The notes under the pieces: model-generated | What the model was told of the DNA's origin: nothing | The model's database searches: none | What the model saw: the letters and a program-made list of their open reading frames with translations, nothing else | Position numbers and translations under genes: made by a program | Assembly (NCBI GenBank): GCA_030697855.1 | Contig: JAUYOU010000079.1 | Location: forward strand, 1 to 5,900 | Reading direction: 5' to 3' | Length of the DNA: 5,900 nucleotides | Source: a bacterium | GTDB lineage: Bacteria; Patescibacteriota; Minisyncoccia; JACQLN01 | Shown: one piece after another, positions 1-5,900 of the stretch | How positions within the stretch are numbered: the first letter of the stretch is position 1 | How the letters are laid out: every line of letters begins with the position of its first letter

Positions 1-2
1 GC

Positions 3-503
3 GGAGTAGGTTTATGTTTTGCCAGAACGCCAAAACAGTATTTTCGGGTAGTTAGACAGATATCCAAAGAATGGAAACGAATCAATAAACAGTCTTTAGA
101 GAAGGCTATATACAGTCTTTATAAATCCAAACTCATCCGCGAACACGAAAACCCCGATGGTTCTTTGACCATGATTTTAACAGACAAAGGTAAACAGAAG
201 GCTATAACTTTTAATATTGATAATTTGGAAATAAAAACGCCAAAAATCTGGGATAAAAAATGGCGGATGGTGTTGTTTGATATTCCAGAAAAACATAAAC
301 CTGCTCGCGAAGCTTTGCGCGAAATGTTAAAGCGACTAGGTTTTTACGAATACCAAAAAAGTGTTTTGGTTCATCCTTATAATTGCCAAAGCGAGATTGA
401 TTTTGTAATTGAGTATTTTGAGATTAGATCGTGGGTGAGAATAGTTACTGTTGTTGCCTTGGATAACGAGCTTCATCTTCGTAAAATATTCAATTTAGTC
501 TAA
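3..503 (+). CDS. PaaX-like winged-helix protein with Cas2-like C-terminal domain, 5' end outside window
   Basis: The reading frame is open from the window edge through to TAA at 501-503, giving 166 visible residues; the true start lies upstream. The first ~65 residues read as a winged-helix DNA-binding domain (segments 'PKQYFRVVRQISKEWKRIN', 'LYKSKLIREHENPDGS', 'LTDKGKQKA'). The second half, from 'WDKKWRMVLFDIPEKHKPAR' onward, is the ferredoxin-like fold shared by Cas2 and the middle domain of PaaX regulators. It includes the FDIP segment, whose Asp (codon 279-281) matches the conserved beta1 Asp of Cas2, and the ending 'LDNELHLRKIFNL'. The in-frame ATG at 165 falls inside the winged helix ('SLTMILTDKGK') and is not a credible start. 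The role is probably a transcriptional regulator or other nucleic-acid-binding protein. Such proteins are often mislabelled Cas2, but no CRISPR array or other cas gene is visible. Family assignment is confident; function and any nuclease activity are not shown. Confidence 0.85.
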   Translation, partial: GVGLCFARTPKQYFRVVRQISKEWKRINKQSLEKAIYSLYKSKLIREHENPDGSLTMILTDKGKQKAITFNIDNLEIKTPKIWDKKWRMVLFDIPEKHKPAREALREMLKRLGFYEYQKSVLVHPYNCQSEIDFVIEYFEIRSWVRIVTVVALDNELHLRKIFNLV

Positions 504-520
504 TTAGATTCAGATTAAAA

Positions 521-552
521 TATACCGAGATAGCGATCGCTATCTCGGTATA
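521..552. repeat. Perfect 32-bp palindrome (hairpin, operator or terminator)
   Basis: The left arm TATACCGAGATAGCGA is followed directly by its exact reverse complement, 16 of 16 bases, centred between 536 and 537. As RNA it would fold into a 14-bp stem with a GATC loop. It begins 17 bases after the stop of the upstream plus-strand gene. On the minus strand the hairpin is followed at once by TTTT (517-520), whereas on the plus strand only the weaker 'CGGTAAGTATTTT' follows. It could therefore be a second leftward terminator behind the one at 588-615, a poor bidirectional terminator for the convergent genes, or a binding site for a dimeric protein. The symmetry is directly visible; its role is inferred. 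Confidence 0.8.
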
Positions 553-587
553 CGGTAAGTATTTTAAAGTTAGATATTTTTTTAGAT

Positions 588-615
588 AAAAAAACCCGAT
601 GGCGTTGCCATCGGG
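588..615 (-). terminator. Rho-independent terminator of the minus-strand genes
   Basis: Read on the minus strand, CCCGATGGC pairs with GCCATCGGG, a perfect 9-bp GC-rich stem (595-603 with 607-615) around a 3-base loop. It is followed immediately by seven T residues (588-594), the classic intrinsic terminator form. It lies about 50 bases beyond the stop of the 67-aa ORF, so it ends the leftward transcript carrying that gene and possibly dnaE and the TMTC-like gene. On the plus strand no T run follows the hairpin directly, so it is mainly one-directional. Confidence 0.9.
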
Positions 616-664
616 CGGGGCTATTGGGCTTGATTTTTGGACGGTTGTTTTAATTGTTATAAAA

Positions 665-868
665 TCATAAAAGTTCTAATTTCACTTGGGCGATATCTTT
701 GATCGCTGAGTTATTTGGGGCAATATCTCGAACTATCTCTAACTCTGCTCTGGTTTCTGCTTTAGCCATCATTGTTGCCAAGGCGAATCTCCTTATTGTT
801 CTATTGTTCGATGACTTATGAATTTCAAGACACTCGTTAAACGATTTCATCATGAACGCAAATATCAT
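665..868 (-). CDS. Small protein of unknown function (67 aa)
   Basis: I do not recognise this protein. It starts with the hydrophobic stretch MIFAFMMKSF and continues as a charged, Ala/Glu/Lys-rich sequence that looks helical ('RRFALATMMAKAETRAELEI', then 'IKDIAQVKLELL'). It has one Cys and no clear signal peptide or known motif. I chose the ATG at 868 over the in-frame GTG at 874 because the Shine-Dalgarno AGGAGG (875-880) touches the GTG with no spacing but lies 6 bases from the ATG; the GTG would add only two residues. The stop is TGA at 665-667, and a strong intrinsic terminator follows about 50 bases on. It lies 76 bases downstream of the TMTC-like gene on the same strand and may be co-transcribed with it or use its own promoter. 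The strong ribosome binding site and terminator support a real gene; function is unknown. Confidence 0.7.
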   Translation of the reverse strand: MIFAFMMKSFNECLEIHKSSNNRTIRRFALATMMAKAETRAELEIVRDIAPNNSAIKDIAQVKLELL

Positions 869-874
869 GGCCAC

Positions 875-880
875 CCTCCT
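875..880 (-). promoter_or_regulatory. Strong Shine-Dalgarno site deciding the start of the 67-aa ORF
   Basis: The minus strand reads AAAAGGAGG directly before GTG GCC ATG. The AGGAGG core is 0 bases from the GTG and 6 bases from the ATG at 868, which favours the ATG as initiator. dnaE and the TMTC-like gene have no comparable site. Confidence 0.8.
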
Positions 881-890
881 TTTAGATTTT

Positions 891-918
891 AATGTACTGC
901 CTATTTCTATTTAGGCAA
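891..918 (-). promoter_or_regulatory. Possible sigma70-type promoter for the 67-aa ORF, with overlapping inverted repeat
   Basis: On the minus strand TTGCCT (913-918, 4/6 match to the -35 consensus) and TACATT (891-896, 4/6 match to the -10) are separated by 16 bases, which would give a very short leader just covering the Shine-Dalgarno. An inverted repeat TGCCTA/TAGGCA (898-903 with 912-917, 8-base loop) sits between and partly over the two hexamers and could be an operator. Both matches are modest in AT-rich DNA, so this is tentative; the ORF may instead be transcribed from upstream. Confidence 0.3.
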
Positions 919-944
919 CAGCGTAACATCTTTGCAGTTTGGCT

Positions 945-2537
945 TCAATAGGCAGTTGGAGCTATTTGTCTTTTGATATAATCTTCGGCGGCTTGTTGGT
1001 CGCCATTGTAAAAAAGCATTAACCATTTTCTGGTTTCCTTAATGTTACCGGATTCTAAGGCCATCAGAGCTAAATTTTCGTAAGCGCCGGGATAGGGGAA
1101 TTTAAAATCAAGCGCTTTTAAAAAATATGTTTTGGCTTTTTCTTTTTCTCCTTTTTTCCAGTAAACCAAGCCTAGATTATTTAAACCCTTAGGATAGCCA
1201 TTATATATTTTTTCGGCGAGTACCAATTCTTTCTCGGCATTTTCTAAATCGCCAGCTTGATAAAGCATTGCTCCCAAGTTGGAACGAGATAAAACACTGT
1301 TGGGCGCGCATTTAGCTGCCGAAATAAATAAGTTTTTTTCTGTTAGCCAGTCTAAAGATCTAATATGGCTTTGCCAACTATAAAAAATTATTAGCAATAT
1401 AGTTAAAGTGCAAACTATCATTTTTATTTGCGAGTTACGTTTTATCAGTAACATCAAAAGATAGGCCAAAATTATGGCAAGTCCCAGCGAGGGGTAATAC
1501 ATTAATCTTTCACCGGCAATAGTTCCGGTGGTAAAAAATATGTTGCTAGTTATTAAGAAGCCAAATACAAAAATTGCAGCCGAGAAGGAAATTATCGGGA
1601 CGCGTTTCCAGAAAATAAAAATAAGTGCAACCGACATTATAAAAATTGCGAAACCGATTAAAGCAGAAATATTAGCAAAGTTTTTTAGCACCGGAATTTG
1701 GTTGTAGGAATAATCGGAGCATAAATTAAAAGGCCAAAGGGTTTTTTGGAGGTACATCGCCAAAACTTTAAAAGAAGTGGCGACTCGTGGTACAAGTGGT
1801 TCAAATTTTAATGGGTTTTCAACAATGCTGGTTTCTAAACTGGAAAAGTAATTCCAACCCAAAACTTGGAGTCGGGCGCCAAAATAAAGAAAAGCGCCCC
1901 AAAACGCCAAAAGCCCGTCTTTATATTTCAAATTAGTGTTTTTCTGCAGAAACAATATTATGCCAAGCGGAATAACTACAACTGCGTTTTCTTTACTGCC
2001 CAAAGCCAATAATAGCCAAAGCCCAGCTAATGCGATTTTGGGTTTTTCTTTTAATATTTCTAATAAAAAAAGTAAAGAAAAAAACAAAGCTAATATTTCG
2101 GCGCGCCCAATAATGTTAGCGACAGCCTCGGAATGTATGGGTAAAACCAAAAAAATAAGTGCGCTTAAAAAGCCTAAGAGCTCCTGTTTTGTTAATCTTT
2201 TTACAAAAATGAAAATTAAACAACAAGCCCAAGCGTATAAAATAAGATTAACTAAATGAAAATTCCAGGGTTTAGCTCCAAATATAGAATAATTAATTGC
2301 GTAGCTTACTAAAGTTATTGGGCGATACAAGCCAGATTCCGTGCTCCAGTAAGGCGAAGTTATTATGTTGCCAAAATTTTCTAGTTGGAATATCTGGCTA
2401 CTATTAGCTACATAACGATCATCAAAAACAAAATCTCCGCTTATGGTTTTTCCGTAAATTAAAAAAACTAAAACAAAAAATAGCGCTAGTATGAAAGCGT
2501 TCTTATTTTTATTAAATATGGCGAGTAGTCTCGGCAC
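945..2537 (-). CDS. TMTC-like GT-C fold membrane protein with C-terminal TPR repeats
   Basis: This 530-aa protein has about ten to eleven hydrophobic membrane segments over residues ~14-390, followed by a soluble tail with about three tetratricopeptide repeats (~412-515, e.g. 'LGAMLYQAGDLENAEKELV' and 'LGLVYWKKGEKEKAKTYFL'). The membrane part carries landmarks of the TMTC family: FDD in the first outer loop (38-40), HSEAVANIIGRAE (135-147), SKEN (181-184), DYSYNQIP (275-282, the DUF1736 region) and AGERLMYYPSLG (341-352). TMTC proteins are GT-C fold enzymes that use lipid-linked mannose to O-mannosylate proteins in animals. Bacterial relatives are mostly uncharacterised, so a glycosyltransferase role at the envelope is inferred, as are donor and acceptor. 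The start is GTG at 2535-2537: the codon just before it is an in-frame TAA and no ATG follows nearby. There is no Shine-Dalgarno. The dnaE stop is 3 bp upstream, so translation is probably coupled to dnaE. Confidence 0.8.
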   Translation of the reverse strand: MPRLLAIFNKNKNAFILALFFVLVFLIYGKTISGDFVFDDRYVANSSQIFQLENFGNIITSPYWSTESGLYRPITLVSYAINYSIFGAKPWNFHLVNLILYAWACCLIFIFVKRLTKQELLGFLSALIFLVLPIHSEAVANIIGRAEILALFFSLLFLLEILKEKPKIALAGLWLLLALGSKENAVVVIPLGIILFLQKNTNLKYKDGLLAFWGAFLYFGARLQVLGWNYFSSLETSIVENPLKFEPLVPRVATSFKVLAMYLQKTLWPFNLCSDYSYNQIPVLKNFANISALIGFAIFIMSVALIFIFWKRVPIISFSAAIFVFGFLITSNIFFTTGTIAGERLMYYPSLGLAIILAYLLMLLIKRNSQIKMIVCTLTILLIIFYSWQSHIRSLDWLTEKNLFISAAKCAPNSVLSRSNLGAMLYQAGDLENAEKELVLAEKIYNGYPKGLNNLGLVYWKKGEKEKAKTYFLKALDFKFPYPGAYENLALMALESGNIKETRKWLMLFYNGDQQAAEDYIKRQIAPTAY

Positions 2538-2540
2538 TTA

Positions 2541-5500
2541 TTATTTTGTTTTTAATTCAACAGCATCTTTACAAATGAGTTTCAAAGCGTTGTCGCGGAT
2601 TTGGACTTGGCCTTTTATTAACATTATTTTATCCATTTCCCAGATTTCTGGTTTTTTAGCATAAGTATCGGGAAAAATTACAATTTCGATTTCACCGGAA
2701 AAATCGGCAAGCTGGGCGAATGCCATAGGTTTGCCGGTTTTAGTTATTATTTTTCTATATTTATTTATTATGCCACCAACAACAATTTGCCTAGAAGAAG
2801 CTAATAAATCTTTTATTGGTTTTGTTTTCTTTTCTAAAACAGCTTTATGTTGTTCTAATGGGTGAGAACTAACATATAAACCTAATAATTCTTTTTCCCA
2901 AGCCAACTTAACAGATTCGGTGGCGGGAATAGTAGGTTTTAATTTTAAAACAGGAGCAGAATCGGCAATGTTATCGAAAATACTAGATTGGTTTAGGGAG
3001 CTTGCTTGTTTTATTTCTTTAGAAAAAGTTAAAAGATATTCCATATTTTCTAAAATCTGGTTTCTTTCTCCTAAACTATCGAGCGCACCGGTTTTGGCCA
3101 TAGCTTCCAAAGATTTTTTGTTTAAATCTTTGTGGTGAATTCTTTCTATAAAATCGGATAAGGTTTTAAACCTTCCATCTTTAGCACGAGCTTCAATAAT
3201 AGCAGCCACAACATTTACACCAACATTTTTAATTGATTCCAAACCGAAGCGGATTTTATCTTCAGAGTCAGTCGAGCCCTTAATTGTTGTAAACTTGCCA
3301 ACGCTTTCGTTTACGTCGGGCGACAAAACCGGAATACCCATACGTGTGCATTCATTTATAATTTCTGCAATTTTTTCTATATCGCCCGATTCTGCAGTAA
3401 GCACTGCCGTCATAAATTCGGCAGGGAAGTTGGCTTTGGCATAGGCGGTTTGGTAGGCAACACGACCGTAACTAGCGGCGTGCGCTTTGTTAAAACCGTA
3501 AGCGGCAAAAGGCTCGATAAGTTTCCAAAGTTCAAAAGCTTTGAAATCTGTCATTCCATTTTTTATGGCACCCTCCATAAATTTTGCTTTTTGGGCTGCC
3601 ATTTCGGCTGGAATTTTTTTACCCATAGCTTTTCTTAATTTATCGGCTTCTAACCAACTGTATCCTGCCAATTTTATAGCCACCATTAAAACGTCGTCTT
3701 GATAAGTTAAAATTCCGTAAGATTGATCCAAAATATCTTTCATTCTAGGGTCGAAATATTCAACCAAGCGTGGGTTATGTTTTCTTTCAATATATTTTGG
3801 AATAGATTCTAAAGGGCCTGGGCGATACAGGGCTACCATGGCGTTAATGTCGTGAATGGTTGTTGGTTTTAAATCTTTTAAATATTTTGTCATACCGGCG
3901 CCGTTCAATTGAAACAGTCCGGCGGTTTCACCTTTAGCCAAAAGTTCGAAAGATTTTTTGTCGTCGAGTGGAATATTTTCTATGTCTAAATCTATATTGC
4001 GGTGCTCTTTGGCTAATTTTACTGTGTCTTCTAAAATAGATAAATTTCTTATACCAAGAAAATCAAATTTTAAAAGCCCAGCGTCTTCTACGGCGTGCAT
4101 ATCGTATTGCGTAATTATTCTGCCACCTTTAGGGTCCAACTGTAGCGGTACAAAATCGGTAAGTGGACGCGGGCCAATAACTACTCCGGCGGCGTGCACC
4201 GAAATGTGGCGTGCGCAACCCTCCATTTTTTTAGCTTGGTTAATTACCTCGGCTATAGTTGTATCTGTTTCATACAATTGAGAAAGTTCAGGTGTAATTT
4301 TTAAGGCTTGATCTATTGTCATTGGAAACCCTTGCGAACCCATAGGAATAAGTTTGGCAATACTATCGCCCACAGAATAAGGGTGGCCCAGCGCGCGAGC
4401 CACATCGCGCACGGCGGCACGGGCCATCATGGTGCCGAACGTGCCAACTTGGGCGACCTTATCTTCGCCATATTTTTTTATGGCGTATTGAATAACTTCG
4501 TCACGGCGGTTATCGGCAAAATCCATGTCGATATCTGGTGCCGAAGGGCGTTCCGGATTTAAAAATCTTTCAAAAGGAATTTTATATTCTATGGGGTTTA
4601 CTTTTGTAATTTCGGTTAAATAAGTTGTAAGCGAACCCGCCACCGAACCTCTAATGTTAGTTAAGATTCCATTTTCGTGGGCGAATCTTAAAAGATCAGC
4701 CACCACCAAAAAGTAAGGAGCGTAGCCTTTAGCTTCTATAATTCCAAGTTCATAATTCATTCTATCTAAGTACAATGGCGAACGTTCCAAATTTCTATGA
4801 GCAAAACCTGCTTCGGCAAGTCGGCGAAGTTCGCCATCGGCTGTTACGCCGTTTGGTAATTTAAAATCGGGGAATGTCCATTTGCCAAGTTCTAATTCTA
4901 AATTAGTTCTCTCGGCAATTTCGTGAGTTCTTTCTATGGCGTGTTGGTAGTCTGGCAAAAATTTAAACATTTCTTCGGCCGAACGCATCGAAAGATTATG
5001 TTCGAGCAAGCTTAAACGATCTTTGTCTTTGGTATTGGTGCCGGTGCCTACAGAAATTAAGATATCTTGCGCTTCGGCGTCTTCGTGGTTTACATAGTGA
5101 ACATCGTTGGTAGCTACCAGTTGGGCACCAGTTTTTTCGGAAAGATGTTTGTATGTTTGCAGAACGTATTCTAATTCTTCTTTGGTGCCGTGCGGCATTA
5201 TTTCTAAATAAAAGTTTTCCTTACCAAAAATTTCTTGGTATTCGTAAATTAATTTTTCGGCATCGTCGGTTTTTTTATGCCTTACGGCTTTAGAAATTTC
5301 GCTCTGAAAGCAACCCGAAAGAACAATTAAACCTTTAGAATGTTCACGAAGTAATTCTTTGTCTACACGTGGTTTATAATAAAAACCTTCTAAATATGCT
5401 TTAGTTACAAGTTTTATTAAATTTTTATAGCCGTCTATATTTTGGGCTAGCACCGTTAAGTGGTAGCGTTTGTCGTCTATGCCCGCGCGTTTTAAAAGCC

Positions 5501-5720
5501 TGCTTTCTGCCGAAACATAAAGTTCGCAACCAATTATTGGTTTTATACCAGCTTTTTTTGCGGTTTTATAAAAATCTATGGCACCGTACATTGCACCGTG
5601 GTCTGTTAGTGCCAATGAATCCATACCAAGTTCGCCAGCTCTTTTAACAAGATCGTCGATTTTAGCTAAGCCATCCAGCAAGGAATAATGAGAATGGGTA
5701 TGGAGGTGAGAAAATTTCAT
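2541..5720 (-). CDS. dnaE: DNA polymerase III subunit alpha (replicative DNA polymerase)
   Basis: This is the catalytic subunit of the replicative polymerase holoenzyme. The N-terminal PHP domain (~4-270) has 'HLHTHSHYSLLDG' and 'LTDHG'; its likely metal ligands H7, H9, D16, H41, E66, H87, C137, D206 and H208 all appear retained. The palm carries the catalytic acidic pair in PDIDMDF (D396, D398) and a third Asp in KFDFLG (D553), matching E. coli D401, D403 and D555. 'IRGSVAGSL' (356-364) is the nucleotide-binding loop. The fingers follow ('ALYRPGPLESIPKYIERK', 'YGFNKAHAASYG'), then a helix-hairpin-helix (~823-862), a beta-clamp-binding motif QSSIF (911-915), and an OB fold (~978-1052). The protein ends right after the OB fold at 1059 residues, against 1160 in E. 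coli DnaE, so the tau-binding C-terminal domain appears missing. The start ATG directly precedes the PHP motif, and an in-frame TAA lies four codons upstream. No Shine-Dalgarno is visible. Family identification is very secure. Confidence 0.98.
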   Translation of the reverse strand: MKFSHLHTHSHYSLLDGLAKIDDLVKRAGELGMDSLALTDHGAMYGAIDFYKTAKKAGIKPIIGCELYVSAESRLLKRAGIDDKRYHLTVLAQNIDGYKNLIKLVTKAYLEGFYYKPRVDKELLREHSKGLIVLSGCFQSEISKAVRHKKTDDAEKLIYEYQEIFGKENFYLEIMPHGTKEELEYVLQTYKHLSEKTGAQLVATNDVHYVNHEDAEAQDILISVGTGTNTKDKDRLSLLEHNLSMRSAEEMFKFLPDYQHAIERTHEIAERTNLELELGKWTFPDFKLPNGVTADGELRRLAEAGFAHRNLERSPLYLDRMNYELGIIEAKGYAPYFLVVADLLRFAHENGILTNIRGSVAGSLTTYLTEITKVNPIEYKIPFERFLNPERPSAPDIDMDFADNRRDEVIQYAIKKYGEDKVAQVGTFGTMMARAAVRDVARALGHPYSVGDSIAKLIPMGSQGFPMTIDQALKITPELSQLYETDTTIAEVINQAKKMEGCARHISVHAAGVVIGPRPLTDFVPLQLDPKGGRIITQYDMHAVEDAGLLKFDFLGIRNLSILEDTVKLAKEHRNIDLDIENIPLDDKKSFELLAKGETAGLFQLNGAGMTKYLKDLKPTTIHDINAMVALYRPGPLESIPKYIERKHNPRLVEYFDPRMKDILDQSYGILTYQDDVLMVAIKLAGYSWLEADKLRKAMGKKIPAEMAAQKAKFMEGAIKNGMTDFKAFELWKLIEPFAAYGFNKAHAASYGRVAYQTAYAKANFPAEFMTAVLTAESGDIEKIAEIINECTRMGIPVLSPDVNESVGKFTTIKGSTDSEDKIRFGLESIKNVGVNVVAAIIEARAKDGRFKTLSDFIERIHHKDLNKKSLEAMAKTGALDSLGERNQILENMEYLLTFSKEIKQASSLNQSSIFDNIADSAPVLKLKPTIPATESVKLAWEKELLGLYVSSHPLEQHKAVLEKKTKPIKDLLASSRQIVVGGIINKYRKIITKTGKPMAFAQLADFSGEIEIVIFPDTYAKKPEIWEMDKIMLIKGQVQIRDNALKLICKDAVELKTK

Positions 5721-5764
5721 GTTTAGATGTTAGTAGATAGAAAGTAGAATATAAATGCAATCAA

Positions 5765-5773
5765 AGTATAGCA
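5765..5773 (-). promoter_or_regulatory. Possible extended -10 promoter of dnaE
   Basis: The minus strand reads TGCTATACT, an extended -10 element (TGn plus TATACT, 5/6 match to TATAAT). It lies 44 bases upstream of the dnaE ATG, which would give a leader of roughly 35-40 bases. No good -35 hexamer is present at 16-18 bases, as is tolerated for extended -10 promoters. The leader contains no Shine-Dalgarno. Confidence 0.4.
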
Positions 5774-5794
5774 GAACAAGTTGAGCAATATAAC

Positions 5795-5823
5795 TTGATA
5801 AATGCTTGTTATTGTTGTATGTT
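5795..5823 (+). promoter_or_regulatory. Probable sigma70-type promoter of the right-edge gene
   Basis: TTGATA (5795-5800, 5/6 match to TTGACA) and TATGTT (5818-5823, 4/6 match to TATAAT) are separated by the ideal 17 bases. The start codon lies about 50 bases downstream. It is back to back with the putative dnaE promoter, with only about 20 bases between them, so the two could affect each other. Confidence 0.45.
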
Positions 5824-5858
5824 ATTAGAAGTTCGTTTTTAAATAAAAAACTTTTAAC

Positions 5859-5865
5859 AGGAGAG
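5859..5865 (+). promoter_or_regulatory. Shine-Dalgarno site of the right-edge gene
   Basis: AGGAGAG ends 7 bases before the ATG at 5873, a standard position. It is the main evidence that the ATG there is a real start. Confidence 0.75.
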
Positions 5866-5872
5866 CGGAAAA

Positions 5873-5900
5873 ATGATTCAGATCATAGGCTTGGTTTTAT
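5873..5900 (+). CDS. Start of an unidentified gene, cut by the window edge
   Basis: Only nine full codons are visible (MIQIIGLVL), preceded by a good Shine-Dalgarno and a plausible promoter. The hydrophobic start suggests a membrane segment or signal peptide, but this is too short to identify. The gene is divergent from dnaE. Confidence 0.65.

Noticed and set aside
240..503. CRISPR-Cas locus, suggested by the Cas2-like domain
   Set aside because: The domain is fused to an upstream winged helix, as in PaaX-like proteins, and no repeat-spacer array, cas1 or effector gene is visible.
533..540. GCGATCGC, the HIP1 octamer abundant in cyanobacteria
   Set aside because: It occurs once, at the centre of a larger palindrome where such symmetry is forced; nothing else in the window suggests a cyanobacterium.
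665..874. GTG at 872-874 as the start of the small ORF
   Set aside because: It directly abuts the Shine-Dalgarno with no spacing; the ATG two codons later has the normal 6-base spacing.
898..917. Hairpin TGCCTA/TAGGCA as a terminator for the TMTC-like gene
   Set aside because: The stem is only six pairs with an eight-base loop and no T run; at most it is an operator-like inverted repeat.
1936..2259. Plus-strand open frame of 107 codons inside the TMTC-like gene
   Set aside because: It is antisense to a well-supported gene; its translation shows no recognisable family and no Shine-Dalgarno was noted.
2920..4562. Several plus-strand open frames (2920-3138, 3450-3638, 3958-4281, 4308-4562) opposite dnaE
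   Set aside because: All lie antisense to dnaE, whose frame is intact and conserved throughout; they are frame shadows.
5835..5851. AT hairpin GTTTTT/AAAAAC before the right-edge gene
   Set aside because: Six mostly A-T pairs in AT-rich DNA are expected by chance and would be unstable.

Overview
This is an AT-rich window from a bacterial chromosome, probably from a Candidate Phyla Radiation (Patescibacteria/Parcubacteria-like) genome. The lineage call is an inference. It rests on the PaaX/Cas2-like winged-helix protein at the left edge (a type I associate with these genomes), a shortened DnaE, a TMTC-like GT-C/TPR membrane protein, and Shine-Dalgarno sites that are present for some genes and absent for others. 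TGA serves as a normal stop for two genes and never occurs in frame inside dnaE, so the UGA=Gly code of Gracilibacteria/SR1 is not in use.

Layout, left to right: (1) the 3' part of a plus-strand PaaX-like/Cas2-like gene, already open at the window edge (3-503). (2) A convergent intergenic region (504-664) with a perfect 32-bp palindrome (521-552) and a strong intrinsic terminator pointing leftward (588-615). (3) A minus-strand 67-aa protein of unknown function (665-868) with a textbook Shine-Dalgarno and possibly its own promoter. (4) A minus-strand 530-aa TMTC-like membrane protein with C-terminal TPRs (945-2537). (5) Minus-strand dnaE, the replicative DNA polymerase III alpha subunit (2541-5720), whose stop lies 3 bp before the start of the TMTC-like gene. 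(6) A divergent promoter region (5721-5872). (7) The first 28 bases of a plus-strand gene with a good ribosome binding site, cut by the right edge.

The minus-strand genes probably run dnaE -> TMTC-like -> small ORF and end at the 588-615 terminator. The small ORF could also be transcribed separately. dnaE and the TMTC-like gene have no evident functional link; their tight spacing suggests co-transcription and translational coupling. No intergenic stretch exceeds 300 bases, and I see no tRNA, rRNA, CRISPR array, insertion sequence or attachment site.

I found no convincing undescribed multi-gene system. The points most worth a second look are the perfect palindrome, the small unknown protein with unusually clear expression signals, and the DnaE that seems to lack a tau-binding C-terminal domain while keeping an apparently intact PHP metal site.
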